A DNA stretch of 64,000 bases from Verrucomicrobium sp. BvORR106 (GTDB lineage: Bacteria; Verrucomicrobiota; Verrucomicrobiia; Verrucomicrobiales; Verrucomicrobiaceae): positions 62,001 through 126,000 of the forward strand of contig NZ_BATR01000092.1 of NCBI RefSeq assembly GCF_000739655.1, given 5' to 3'. Positions 17,649-26,095 of this stretch are shown one piece after another; the stretch's first letter is position 1; every line of letters starts with the position of its first letter. Below the pieces are notes generated by a model. That model was not told the origin of the DNA. It ran no database searches and saw only the letters and a list, made by a program, of their open reading frames with translations. The position numbers and the translations under genes were made by a program.

Positions 17649-18818
17649 ATGCGTCCCCGGTTGCTCTTTGTCTCCAATCTCTTTCCCGATACGAAGGAAC
17701 CGTATCGTGGTCTGGACAATGTGACGCTGCTGCATCATCTGAAGGACCGCTGGGACATCCGCGTGGTCGCCCTCCGGCCCACGTTGAGCGCCTGGCGGGG
17801 AGCAGGGCTGGCGTTGTTGCCTCGATCCCAGGATGAGGTCTTCCAGCCGCGCTATGTTCCTGTACCCTATATCCCCAAGGTGGGCGACGCCTGGAACCCC
17901 GGGCTCATGCATCGGGCCCTGCAACGGGAGTTGGTGAAGGTGAAGGCAGAGGGGGCTTGGGATGTATTGCTGGCAAGCTGGCTGTATCCTGACGGGTGGG
18001 CGGCCACCCGGGCGGCTGCCTCAGCCGGCACGCCCTCCGTGCTGATTGCCCAGGGTTCAGACGTGCACAAGTATTTGAAAGTGCCCCGGCGCAAGCAGGC
18101 CATTCTAGAAGCCGTGGGAGCGAGCCGCGGCGTCATCACACGGAGCCGGTCCCTGGCGACACTGCTGGGTGAGGCGGGTGCGGAGAAGTCCAAACTCCAT
18201 CCCGTGCACAATGGCGTGGATGTCTCCCTGTTTCATGGGGGCTCCCGGGATGAAGAGCGCGCCAAGCTGGGGCTCAAGGACAAGGCCACCGTCATTCTAT
18301 ATGTGGGCAATCTGCTGCCGGTGAAAAATCCCGAGCTGCTGCTGCGGGCCTTTGCCCGGTTGCGCGGAGGATGGCAGGGGGCACCGCTCCAGCTCCGGCT
18401 GGCGGGTAAAGGGCCGATGAGAGAGGGATTGGAAAAGCTGGCGGTTGAGCTGGGCATTTCAGACAGTATTTATTTCCTTGGTCCGCAGGATGCCGGACAG
18501 ATCGCGTCCTGGATGAGGGCGGCGGATGTGCTCTGCATGAGCAGCCACAATGAAGGATTGCCGAACGTGGTGCTGGAGGCCATGGCCAGCGGACTGCCCG
18601 TGGTGGCGACGGACGTGGGCGGAATTCATGAAATCGTGGATGCCCCGTGGAAGGGCGCTCTCGTGCCGCCGGCAAAGGAGGAGGAGTTGGCTGCAGGTCT
18701 CCACCGTGTGCTGGAGGATGCCCCCGACCGGCAGCGCCTCGCGACCTATGGCTCCGGATTGTCCTGGGACGCCACCGCCCGGGCCTGCGACCGGATTCTA
18801 CAGACTGCGTTGGAGTAG
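17649..18818 (+). CDS. glycosyltransferase family 4
   Basis: A 389-residue GT-B enzyme starting MRPRLLFVSNLFPD. It has the N-domain motif YRGLDNVTLLHHL, the linker KLHPVHNGVDVSLF, and C-domain motifs ILYVGNLLPVKNPELLL, LRLAGKGPMREGL, IYFLGPQDAGQIASWM and the donor-binding EX7E motif in HNEGLPNVVLEAMASGLPVV. It uses an NDP-sugar with retention of configuration. It sits between the membrane glycosyltransferase and a small membrane protein on the same strand, within the polysaccharide locus. Confidence 0.9.
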   Translation: MRPRLLFVSNLFPDTKEPYRGLDNVTLLHHLKDRWDIRVVALRPTLSAWRGAGLALLPRSQDEVFQPRYVPVPYIPKVGDAWNPGLMHRALQRELVKVKAEGAWDVLLASWLYPDGWAATRAAASAGTPSVLIAQGSDVHKYLKVPRRKQAILEAVGASRGVITRSRSLATLLGEAGAEKSKLHPVHNGVDVSLFHGGSRDEERAKLGLKDKATVILYVGNLLPVKNPELLLRAFARLRGGWQGAPLQLRLAGKGPMREGLEKLAVELGISDSIYFLGPQDAGQIASWMRAADVLCMSSHNEGLPNVVLEAMASGLPVVATDVGGIHEIVDAPWKGALVPPAKEEELAAGLHRVLEDAPDRQRLATYGSGLSWDATARACDRILQTALE

Positions 18819-18867
18819 GTCTCTGAGGAACCTTGACGTTGCGTGGGGAATTCTCCACACTTCGTTG

Positions 18868-19314
18868 ATGCCAGAAAATCCGGCACCTCAGATCCCGTCG
18901 AAACCGTCGGTCGTCCTGTCTCAGGAGTCTGGTGCAGATCTCTTTGCCCCATTCCCGGAGAAGGGGCAGCCATGGACGGAGGACGATCGGAAAAGACTGT
19001 TGCAGTTCTACACGAGCCATCCGGCGGTGATGTGGACTGGCACTGCATCAACCTTGCTGATGTACGGCTCGGTCGGACTGATTGCCTGGCATTTCTTTGT
19101 GGAGCGGTTCCCTGCCTACCGGCTCCAGCTTTGGCTCATCATTTGCGGATTGCTTGGAACCCTGTTCGCTGTCCTGTCGTCTCGGCTTTGTCCAAAAGAG
19201 GTAGCAGTGCACCGGCGGAGGGTGAAGAGCAGCCGGAATACCCACCTCCTGCTGGTGGGAATGAGCGTGGCGGTCTTGTTGGTAGCAGCTTGGCGGATGA
19301 ATCTCTTCCATTAA
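18868..19314 (+). CDS. small membrane protein of unknown function
   Basis: The ATG at 18868 (MPENPAPQIPS) gives 148 residues. The first 60 are polar; two or three hydrophobic segments follow (TLLMYGSVGLIAWHFF, LQLWLIICGLLGTLFAVLSS, THLLLVGMSVAVLLVAAW) with a basic loop between the second and third. No family is recognised. It lies 49 bases after the GT4 gene and 59 before the deacetylase gene. A 16-base near-palindrome, GTGGGGAATTCTCCAC, lies just upstream at 18843-18858. Confidence 0.6.
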   Translation: MPENPAPQIPSKPSVVLSQESGADLFAPFPEKGQPWTEDDRKRLLQFYTSHPAVMWTGTASTLLMYGSVGLIAWHFFVERFPAYRLQLWLIICGLLGTLFAVLSSRLCPKEVAVHRRRVKSSRNTHLLLVGMSVAVLLVAAWRMNLFH

Positions 19315-19373
19315 CGACGGTGAGGAGGGAAGGCTTGCCAGGGGAGGTTTTTTTGTGGTTGCATGGACTCCTC

Positions 19374-20420
19374 ATGTCGCCCGTCTCGCATTCCTCCGTC
19401 GCTCCACGCGCCGTCCTCGCCGCATTTTTGGGATTGCTCTTGCTCCTCTGTCCCTCGCTCGTTTTGGCACAGGCGGTAGGAGAGACCCGTGTCGCCAAGT
19501 GGAAGGACGATCGCAAAGCCGCCTTCCTCCTGATGTTTGACGACAGCTGGCCGAGCCATGTGCAGGTGGCTGCGCCGGAACTCGTGAAGCGGGGCCTCAT
19601 CGCCACCTTCTACATCAATCCGGGAAAAGGGGAGTACCTCAAGTATTCGGCCGACTGGCAGGAGAAGCTGTGGAAACAGGGCATGGTTTACGGAAATCAC
19701 ACCATGACCCACAAGGGAGTGAAGGATCTGGAGAACGCGGAGTGGGAGATCGGGGAGTGCGCCCGGATCATCCGGCAGATCTCGCCGGGCAAGCCGGACC
19801 GCCTGGTTTCCTATGGTCAGCCCGGGGTGGCCAAGGACGCCTGGAACATCACCCCCGCCCAGCTGGAGGAGTTGTTGAAGAAGCACCATATGATCGACCG
19901 GCCGCCCTTCACCGGGCATGGGGCGGTTTATCACCTGAAGACCACCGAGGAGATGCTGGCCCTGGCGGACAAAGCGATCGCCTCTGGCGGCATGGAGTAC
20001 CTCGTGGTGCACGGCGTGGAGCGCACCACTCCACGTCTCGGGTATCAGGATTTCTGGCCACTGCCTCAGGCCGTCTTCTTCCCGTTGTTGGATGCGCTGA
20101 AGGAGCGGAGCGATCGTGGCGACCTGTGGATCACGGACCACATCTCGCAGCATCAGTATGAAACGGAACGGAACTCCGCTGCAGCCAAGGTGGTAGAGGC
20201 GGGTGACAAAGTCATCAAGCTCGAGCTGACCACCACGGCAGATCCCAAGTACTACGACCTGCCGCTCACTTGGGTGACACGGGTGCCCGCCGGTTGGAAG
20301 AAGGTGAAAGTCGTCCACGACGGTAAAGAACAGAAAGTGTCCGTGCAGCCAGATCAGACGGTGCGGTACGACGCCCTGCCCGATGGCAAACTGCTGCTGT
20401 TGCAGCAGGACGAAGGCTAG
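19374..20420 (+). CDS. secreted polysaccharide deacetylase
   Basis: The ATG at 19374 gives MSPVSHSSV and a clear signal peptide ending LVLAQA; the frame upstream overlaps the previous gene. The 348-residue protein has the NodB-type motif FLLMFDDSWPSH (Asp56 and Asp57) and the metal motif NHTMTH (about 108-113). A C-terminal beta-rich domain of about 90 residues follows (ITDHISQHQYE, VIKLELTTTADPKYYDLPLT). Such enzymes remove acetyl groups from N-acetylated glycans outside the cytoplasm. It is the second deacetylase-fold protein of the locus and the one with intact-looking catalytic motifs and an export signal. Confidence 0.85.
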   Translation: MSPVSHSSVAPRAVLAAFLGLLLLLCPSLVLAQAVGETRVAKWKDDRKAAFLLMFDDSWPSHVQVAAPELVKRGLIATFYINPGKGEYLKYSADWQEKLWKQGMVYGNHTMTHKGVKDLENAEWEIGECARIIRQISPGKPDRLVSYGQPGVAKDAWNITPAQLEELLKKHHMIDRPPFTGHGAVYHLKTTEEMLALADKAIASGGMEYLVVHGVERTTPRLGYQDFWPLPQAVFFPLLDALKERSDRGDLWITDHISQHQYETERNSAAAKVVEAGDKVIKLELTTTADPKYYDLPLTWVTRVPAGWKKVKVVHDGKEQKVSVQPDQTVRYDALPDGKLLLLQQDEG

Positions 20421-20433
20421 GGGGACGGCCGGT

Positions 20434-20453
20434 GTGTCGGGGGTGCGACACAA
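20434..20453 (+). terminator. stem-loop after the deacetylase gene
   Basis: TGTGTCG pairs perfectly with CGACACA across a six-base loop, 14 bases after the stop codon. AAAATGAATTTTT follows, so the U-run is displaced. It may end the polysaccharide transcript before the next operon. Confidence 0.4.
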
Positions 20454-20503
20454 AATGAATTTTTCCCGTATCTCTTTCTGTCGGAATACGTTTAACCTCA
20501 CGT

Positions 20504-23212
20504 ATGCTCCGACTTCGAGTCACCGGCAACGGCTGTGCAAGCCGTCGGTGGCGCGTCCTCTGGTGTGGAATGGTGGCGGGTGGGTTCTTTGCTACGACCG
20601 CTTTGCTCCCGGCTCAAACGCTGGATCTGAAGCGTGTCTTTGACGAGCGTAACCTGCCCCCCGTGCGGGTGCTGATCCAGCAGGGCGAGTACCAGCAGGT
20701 GGCGCGGTTGAGCGAGCTGTACATTCAGAATGGTGCGCCTTCCCCCGGGTGGTGGGGGTTGCGGCTGGAGGCGCTTCGAGCCTTGGGGCGGAAGGACGAC
20801 GTGCTGCGTGTCGCCAAGGAGGCGGCCCTTGCCCATGGCAATGACTTGAAGACGCTCATGGCCTGCCATGATGCCGTGTTGGCCTACGGGCAAAAGGATG
20901 CCGCTACCGGGTATCTCCAGCAGGTGAATGCCGCGGCCAAAAAGCAGACAGCCAGCCAGCTCACCGCCCAGGATCTGGTGGTGCTGGGGCGTGCCGCCCT
21001 CGCTGCTGGGGCGGATCCGCAGAAGGTGGTGGCGCAGTTCTACGTGCCTGCCAAAAAGAAGGACCGCACGCTGCTGGACGCCTATCTGGCGGGTGGGGAA
21101 CTGGCGCTCCAGAAGTCCGACTTTGCCAAAGCGGCCGATGAATATCGTGCGGGCCTTAAAGAGCACAGCCAGAACAATGACCTCCGCTACGGCTTGGCGC
21201 GCGCTTTTCAGTCCTCGGACCGGAAGCAAAGCCTGACGCTGGCCCAGCAGGTGGTGGAGAGCAATCCCTCACACGCTGGAGCGCTCCTGCTGCTGGCGGA
21301 GTACTCCATCGGAGCTGAGCAGTTCACGGAGGCGGACAAGGCTCTTGACGCTGTGACCTCCGTGAATGGCGATCACCCCGAGGCCTGGGCCATGAGATCC
21401 GTGCTGGCCACCCTGGTCTCGAACCGGGAGAAAGAGGCCACGAGTGCGAGGAAGCAGGCGTTGGAAGCCTGGGCGCAGAATCCGGAGGTGGACTATGTCA
21501 TTGGTCGCTGCCTGTCCCGTGCTTATCGTTTTCAGGAGGCCAGTGATCACTTGCGCGAAGCAGTGAAAATGGATCCGGGGCACCTGGAGGCCAAGCTGCA
21601 ACTCTGCCATGCCCTCTTCCGCCTCGGCCGTGAGGACGAGGCCTGGAAGCTGGCCGAGGAGATCCGCAAGGCAGATGCCTACAACGTGCAGGCCTACAAC
21701 ATTGGTCTGCTGGAGGCGGAGATGAAAGGGTTCGCGGTAAGGACGGAGCCGGACTTTGTGCTGAAGATGCCGACGCGGGATGCGGCCATCTACGGCGATC
21801 GGGCCCTGCAGCTGTTGCGCGAGGCGAAGGAGGTGCTGTGTGCCCGTTATGGCTTGGTACTGGACCACCCGGTGCTGGTGGAGTTCTTCCCTTCCCAGCA
21901 GGATTTCGCCATCCGCACCTTTGGCAATCTGGGCGGGCAGGGCATCCTGGGGGCGTGCTTCGGTACGGTGGTGACGATGAACAGCCCGGGCAGCGTGGCG
22001 GCCAACCGCAGCAACTGGGAGAGCACGCTGTGGCATGAGTTCTGCCATGTGGTGACGCTGACGGTGACCCGCAACCGCATGCCCCGCTGGCTGAGTGAAG
22101 GCATCTCGGTGTATGAGGAGCAGCGGCGGGATCCTGCCTGGGGAATGCGCATGACTGGCAGCTACCGGAAGATGGTGCTGGACGAGAAGACCTTCACGCC
22201 GCTGAGCAAGATGAGCGGCGCTTTCCTGAACCCGGAGAGCAGTGACCACCTCATGTTTGCCTACTTTGAGGCGGCGCAGGCGGTGGACTGGATGATCGCC
22301 ACCTATGGTGAGACGAAGTTCCAAGGAGTGCTGAAGGATCTGGCTGAGGGCCGGCGGATCAATGAAGCGCTGGACCGCAACATGGCGTCCGTGCAGAAGC
22401 TGGACGCTACCTTTGCCGTCCACCTCAAAGGGAAGGCCAAGCAACTGGCGGTCAAAGCAGACTGGACGGAGCCGGAGAAGGATGTGCTGGATGTGCGGGA
22501 CGCCTCGGCCATGGCGGCGTGGCTCAAGGATCGGCCCAACAATCTCTGGGGGCTGCGACAGGCCACTCGCCGCTTGCTCGCCGGGGAGCGCTGGACGGAG
22601 GCGCTGGAGGTTTCGCGCAAGTTGATCGCCTTGTTCCCAGAAGACCCTGAGCCGACGAACGGCTATCAGCTCGCTGCCCAGGCCTATCGGGGGCTCAAGC
22701 AGCCCAAAGAGGAGGCTGCCATGCTGCGAGAGTGGATCGGGCGTACGGCGGATGCCTCCCAGGCGAGCCTTCGCCTGATCGAGCTGGAGACCGAGGCCCG
22801 CCAGTGGCCTGGAGTGCTCGTGGCGGTAAAGCGGTTACTCGCCATCGATCCCTTCCTGAAACGCCCGCACGAGGCCATGGCGGCGGCAAGTGAAGCTCAA
22901 GGGGATCGCGAAGGCGCGGTGGTGTCCCTGAAGCACCTCATGACCCTGGGCCCGGACAATCCGGTGCAGGTGAACTTCGCGCTGGCACGGCTCTTGCAGC
23001 CCACGGATGCGAAGGCCGCACGTCTGCACGTGCTGGATGCCCTGGCGGAGGCACCGCGTTTCCGCGCCGGGCATGAATTGCTTCTGAAACTTCAGCCTCC
23101 CGTGCCTGTTTCTGCTCCTGTGCCCGCAACCGCGCCAGTGCCAGTGCCAGTGCCTTCTCCTGCTCCCACCCCACCGCCGGTAGGGGCCGGAACCCCGCCT
23201 TCTGTGCCATGA
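20504..23212 (+). CDS. TPR protein with peptidase MA-like (gluzincin) domain
   Basis: A 902-residue exported protein with an N-terminal signal segment (VLWCGMVAGGFFATTALLPAQ). TPR-like helical repeats fill about residues 40-420, and a metallopeptidase-like domain follows: H511-E-F-C-H515, with E532 in RWLSEGISVYEE as the third zinc ligand of the gluzincin pattern. More TPR-like repeats follow, and the tail is Pro/Ala/Val-rich (VPVPVPSPAPTPPP). The motif suggests an active periplasmic zinc peptidase or a binding domain. Its last four bases overlap the start of the DUF4159 gene, so it is translationally linked to the Bat/MoxR-type operon. The tail could cross the cell wall. Confidence 0.82.
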   Translation: MLRLRVTGNGCASRRWRVLWCGMVAGGFFATTALLPAQTLDLKRVFDERNLPPVRVLIQQGEYQQVARLSELYIQNGAPSPGWWGLRLEALRALGRKDDVLRVAKEAALAHGNDLKTLMACHDAVLAYGQKDAATGYLQQVNAAAKKQTASQLTAQDLVVLGRAALAAGADPQKVVAQFYVPAKKKDRTLLDAYLAGGELALQKSDFAKAADEYRAGLKEHSQNNDLRYGLARAFQSSDRKQSLTLAQQVVESNPSHAGALLLLAEYSIGAEQFTEADKALDAVTSVNGDHPEAWAMRSVLATLVSNREKEATSARKQALEAWAQNPEVDYVIGRCLSRAYRFQEASDHLREAVKMDPGHLEAKLQLCHALFRLGREDEAWKLAEEIRKADAYNVQAYNIGLLEAEMKGFAVRTEPDFVLKMPTRDAAIYGDRALQLLREAKEVLCARYGLVLDHPVLVEFFPSQQDFAIRTFGNLGGQGILGACFGTVVTMNSPGSVAANRSNWESTLWHEFCHVVTLTVTRNRMPRWLSEGISVYEEQRRDPAWGMRMTGSYRKMVLDEKTFTPLSKMSGAFLNPESSDHLMFAYFEAAQAVDWMIATYGETKFQGVLKDLAEGRRINEALDRNMASVQKLDATFAVHLKGKAKQLAVKADWTEPEKDVLDVRDASAMAAWLKDRPNNLWGLRQATRRLLAGERWTEALEVSRKLIALFPEDPEPTNGYQLAAQAYRGLKQPKEEAAMLREWIGRTADASQASLRLIELETEARQWPGVLVAVKRLLAIDPFLKRPHEAMAAASEAQGDREGAVVSLKHLMTLGPDNPVQVNFALARLLQPTDAKAARLHVLDALAEAPRFRAGHELLLKLQPPVPVSAPVPATAPVPVPVPSPAPTPPPVGAGTPPSVP

Positions 23213-24075
23213 CGAAACGACGTTGTTTCATCTACCTCTGCGTCGGGCTCCTGGCCGGGCTGGGGGTGTTCCATGCCCAGGAGCCAGGCAAGCCCAAAAA
23301 CTTTGGCATCACCGACGGCTCCGTGCCTGAGGACCCGCGGGATGCCATGCGGGGTGACTTCCCCATGTGGCCTGTCAGCAAGGAACTGCCCAATGACAGC
23401 TTCACCTTTGCCCGGGTGCGGTACAACTCCTACAATCATTGGGGCCGTCATGACAAGTGGACGACGGACTATCCCGATGCGGATCTAAACTTCGCCTACC
23501 GGCTCCAGCAGCTCACCGCTCTGCAGGTGGACCCGAAGGGGGCGATCGTGGACATCAAGGCGGAGCAACTGCGCCACTACCCCTTCATCTACATGGTGGA
23601 GCCCGGGGACATTTCTCTGACGGCGGATGAGGCGCGCACGCTACGCGAATACCTGCTCAATGGCGGCTTCCTCATGGTGGATGACTTCTGGGGCACCCAT
23701 GAGTGGGACACCTTTTACACCGCCTTCAAACAGATCTTTCCTGAGCGGGAACCCGTGGAGCTGCCGCTGACGCACGAGATCTTTCACATCGTGTTCGACC
23801 TGAAAGTGAAGCCGCAGATCCCATCGGTGGGCGCGGCTATTGCGGGGCGCCGGCGCGGCATCACTTATGAATGGAACAAGCCCGGCTCGGAGGAGGTGCA
23901 CTATCGCGGCGTCTTCGATGACAAGGGCCGCATGATGATGATCATCTGCCACAACACGGACCTCGGTGATGGCTGGGAGGAGGAGGGGACAGACCCCTGG
24001 TACTTCCGCGAGTTCTCCGAGAAGTACGCCTACCCGCTGGGCATCAACATCCTCTTCTACGCCCTTACCCACTGA
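23209..24075 (+). CDS. DUF4159 domain protein
   Basis: A 288-residue protein with a signal peptide (MTKRRCFIYLCVGLLAGLGVFHAQ). The body matches the DUF4159 family: FTFARVRYNSYNHW, LRHYPFIYMVEPGDISLT, LREYLLNGGFLMVDDFWGTHEW and ICHNTDLGDGWEEEG. The fold resembles a glutamine-amidotransferase-like domain without known catalysis. In planctomycetes and verrucomicrobia this family is regularly next to MoxR and DUF58 genes, as here. It starts within the TPR-peptidase gene (four-base overlap) and ends seven bases before the MoxR gene. Its exact role in the complex is unknown. Confidence 0.85.
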   Translation: MTKRRCFIYLCVGLLAGLGVFHAQEPGKPKNFGITDGSVPEDPRDAMRGDFPMWPVSKELPNDSFTFARVRYNSYNHWGRHDKWTTDYPDADLNFAYRLQQLTALQVDPKGAIVDIKAEQLRHYPFIYMVEPGDISLTADEARTLREYLLNGGFLMVDDFWGTHEWDTFYTAFKQIFPEREPVELPLTHEIFHIVFDLKVKPQIPSVGAAIAGRRRGITYEWNKPGSEEVHYRGVFDDKGRMMMIICHNTDLGDGWEEEGTDPWYFREFSEKYAYPLGINILFYALTH

Positions 24076-24082
24076 TACCCTC

Positions 24083-25138
24083 ATGTCTGCTCTGCCGCCC
24101 TCCCTTCCCGCTCCGGTAGCCGCCCCTGCGCCTGTCAGTGAACAGGACCTCGAACGCAAGACTGTGGAGCTGCTGCACAGTGCGCATGATCGCATCCTCA
24201 AGGAGGTGTCCAAGGTCATTGTGGGTCAGAAGGAGGTGATCGAGCAGATGCTCATCGCCCTGCTGGCGGGCGGGCACGGCTTGATCACCGGGGCGCCGGG
24301 GCTGGCCAAGACCCTGCTCATCAACTCGCTCGCCCAGGTCTTCAGCCTCAGCTTCCGCCGCATCCAGTTCACCCCGGACCTCATGCCCTCAGACATCACG
24401 GGCACGGAGATTCTCGAGGAAACTACCGAAGGTCGTGACCTCGTGTTCCACAAGGGGCCCATCTTTGCGAACATGATCCTGGCAGATGAGATCAACCGCA
24501 CCCCGCCCAAGACGCAGGCTGCCCTGCTGGAGGCCATGCAGGAACATCAGGTGACGGTGGCGGGGCAGACCTTCGTGCTGGAGGAGCCGTTTTTCGTGCT
24601 GGCCACGCAAAACCCGATCGAAATGGAGGGCACCTATCCTCTGCCGGAGGCGCAGCTCGACCGCTTCATGCTCAATGTGGTGATCGACTACCTGGCCGAG
24701 GATGAAGAGGTGGCGGTGGTGACGCAGACGACCTCACGCAAAGCCGAGCCCATCCAGCCCATCTTCTCCGGCGAGGATCTGCTGCGCTGCCATGATCTGG
24801 TAAAGAAGGTGCCGATCGCGGAGGAGGTGGTGCGCTATGCCGTGCGTCTGGCCTCGTCCACCCGTCCGCATCGGGAGCATGCGCCGGACTTTGTGAACGA
24901 ATGGGTGAACTGGGGCGCGGGCACCCGGGCCAGCCAGTACCTCGTGCTGGGGGGCAAGACGCGGGCTGTTCTGCAAGGACGGGCGCATGTGAACTTCGAC
25001 GACATCAAGGCCCTGGCGCGGCCTGTGCTGCGGCACCGCCTGCAGCTCAACTACCGCGCCGAGGCCGAAGGCGTCACGGTGGACAGCCTGATTGCCAAAC
25101 TCATCCAGACCGTGCCGCTGCATCCTGTCGCGAAGTGA
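24083..25138 (+). CDS. MoxR-family AAA+ ATPase
   Basis: The ATG at 24083 (MSALPPSLPAPVAAP) is chosen; upstream codons lie inside the DUF4159 gene. The 351-residue ATPase has Walker A GAPGLAKT, Walker B MILADEINRTPPKTQAALLEAMQE, sensor 1 FVLATQNPIEMEGTYPLPEAQLDRF and a C-terminal lid domain. MoxR proteins act as chaperones with vWA-domain partners in assembling or activating membrane or periplasmic complexes. The partners are very likely the DUF58 and BatA-type proteins encoded directly downstream. Confidence 0.95.
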   Translation: MSALPPSLPAPVAAPAPVSEQDLERKTVELLHSAHDRILKEVSKVIVGQKEVIEQMLIALLAGGHGLITGAPGLAKTLLINSLAQVFSLSFRRIQFTPDLMPSDITGTEILEETTEGRDLVFHKGPIFANMILADEINRTPPKTQAALLEAMQEHQVTVAGQTFVLEEPFFVLATQNPIEMEGTYPLPEAQLDRFMLNVVIDYLAEDEEVAVVTQTTSRKAEPIQPIFSGEDLLRCHDLVKKVPIAEEVVRYAVRLASSTRPHREHAPDFVNEWVNWGAGTRASQYLVLGGKTRAVLQGRAHVNFDDIKALARPVLRHRLQLNYRAEAEGVTVDSLIAKLIQTVPLHPVAK

Positions 25139-25165
25139 TTCCGTTTTCATCTGCTGCTCTGACTC

Positions 25166-26095
25166 ATGGCTTCCGCCCCTTCCAATGTTGATCTCGCCGC
25201 GCTCATGCGTGTCCGCTCTCTGGAGTTGCGGGCGCGTCTGGTCATGGAAGGCTTCTGGAAGGGGATGCACCGCAGTCCGCTGCACGGATTCTCAGCGGAG
25301 TTCAGCGAGTACCGCCAGTACGTGGTGGGGGATGATCCCCGGTTCATCGACTGGAAGGTGATGGCCCGCAGCGACCGCTCCTACGTGAAGAAGTTCGAGG
25401 AGGAAACCAACCTGCGCTGCCAGCTCCTGCTGGATGCGAGCTCCTCCATGGCCTATGGCTCGGTCGGCTTCTCCAAGCTGGACTACGCCGCCACTCTGGG
25501 GGCGACACTGGGCCTCTTCCTCAAGGAGCAGGGCGATGCCGCAGGGCTGACGGTGTTTGATGAAAAGATCCGGGATCACCTGCCGGCACAGGCCCGGTCT
25601 GGCCAGTGGCATGCGCTGCTGGTGAACCTGCAAAAGGCCGCGGCCTCCCCTGTGGCGGGCGGGCCACGGCTGCCCCTGCGGCCACTGGGGGAGATGATCC
25701 GCCGTCGGGCGCTGCTGGTGCTGATGTCGGACTTTCTCATGCCGCTCGATGGATTGGACCAGGACCTCGGGCTGCTCGGGGCCATGCAGCATGACGTGGT
25801 GGTGTTTCACCTCATGGATCCCGCGGAGTTGGACTTCCCCTTCACAGAGGGGGCGCAGTTTACGGATGCGGAGACGGGTCGGCAGTTGCTCCTCGATCCC
25901 ACGACGGCACGGGCCTCGTACTTGAAGCGGCTCAATGCGCATCTGGAGCAGTTGCGGGGCATCTGTGCCCGCCAGGGGGCGGAGTACCGCCTCATTCGCA
26001 CGGACACTCCTCTGGAGAAGGACCTCTTTGACTTCCTGCACGCTCGTCGCCATCTGGCGGCGCGTCACCGGGCCGCACCCCGCAAGGCCGCATGA
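25166..26095 (+). CDS. DUF58 domain protein (vWA-like)
   Basis: A 309-residue cytoplasmic protein with the DUF58 hallmark YVVGDDPRFIDWKVMARSDRSYVKKFEEE at about residues 50-80 (two pieces of one motif) and a vWA-like core with the MIDAS triad DASSSM near residue 92. It has no signal peptide or helix. In Bat-type operons DUF58 proteins couple the MoxR ATPase to membrane vWA proteins. The gene lies 27 bases after moxR and overlaps the next gene by four bases (ATGA). Confidence 0.93.
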   Translation: MASAPSNVDLAALMRVRSLELRARLVMEGFWKGMHRSPLHGFSAEFSEYRQYVVGDDPRFIDWKVMARSDRSYVKKFEEETNLRCQLLLDASSSMAYGSVGFSKLDYAATLGATLGLFLKEQGDAAGLTVFDEKIRDHLPAQARSGQWHALLVNLQKAAASPVAGGPRLPLRPLGEMIRRRALLVLMSDFLMPLDGLDQDLGLLGAMQHDVVVFHLMDPAELDFPFTEGAQFTDAETGRQLLLDPTTARASYLKRLNAHLEQLRGICARQGAEYRLIRTDTPLEKDLFDFLHARRHLAARHRAAPRKAA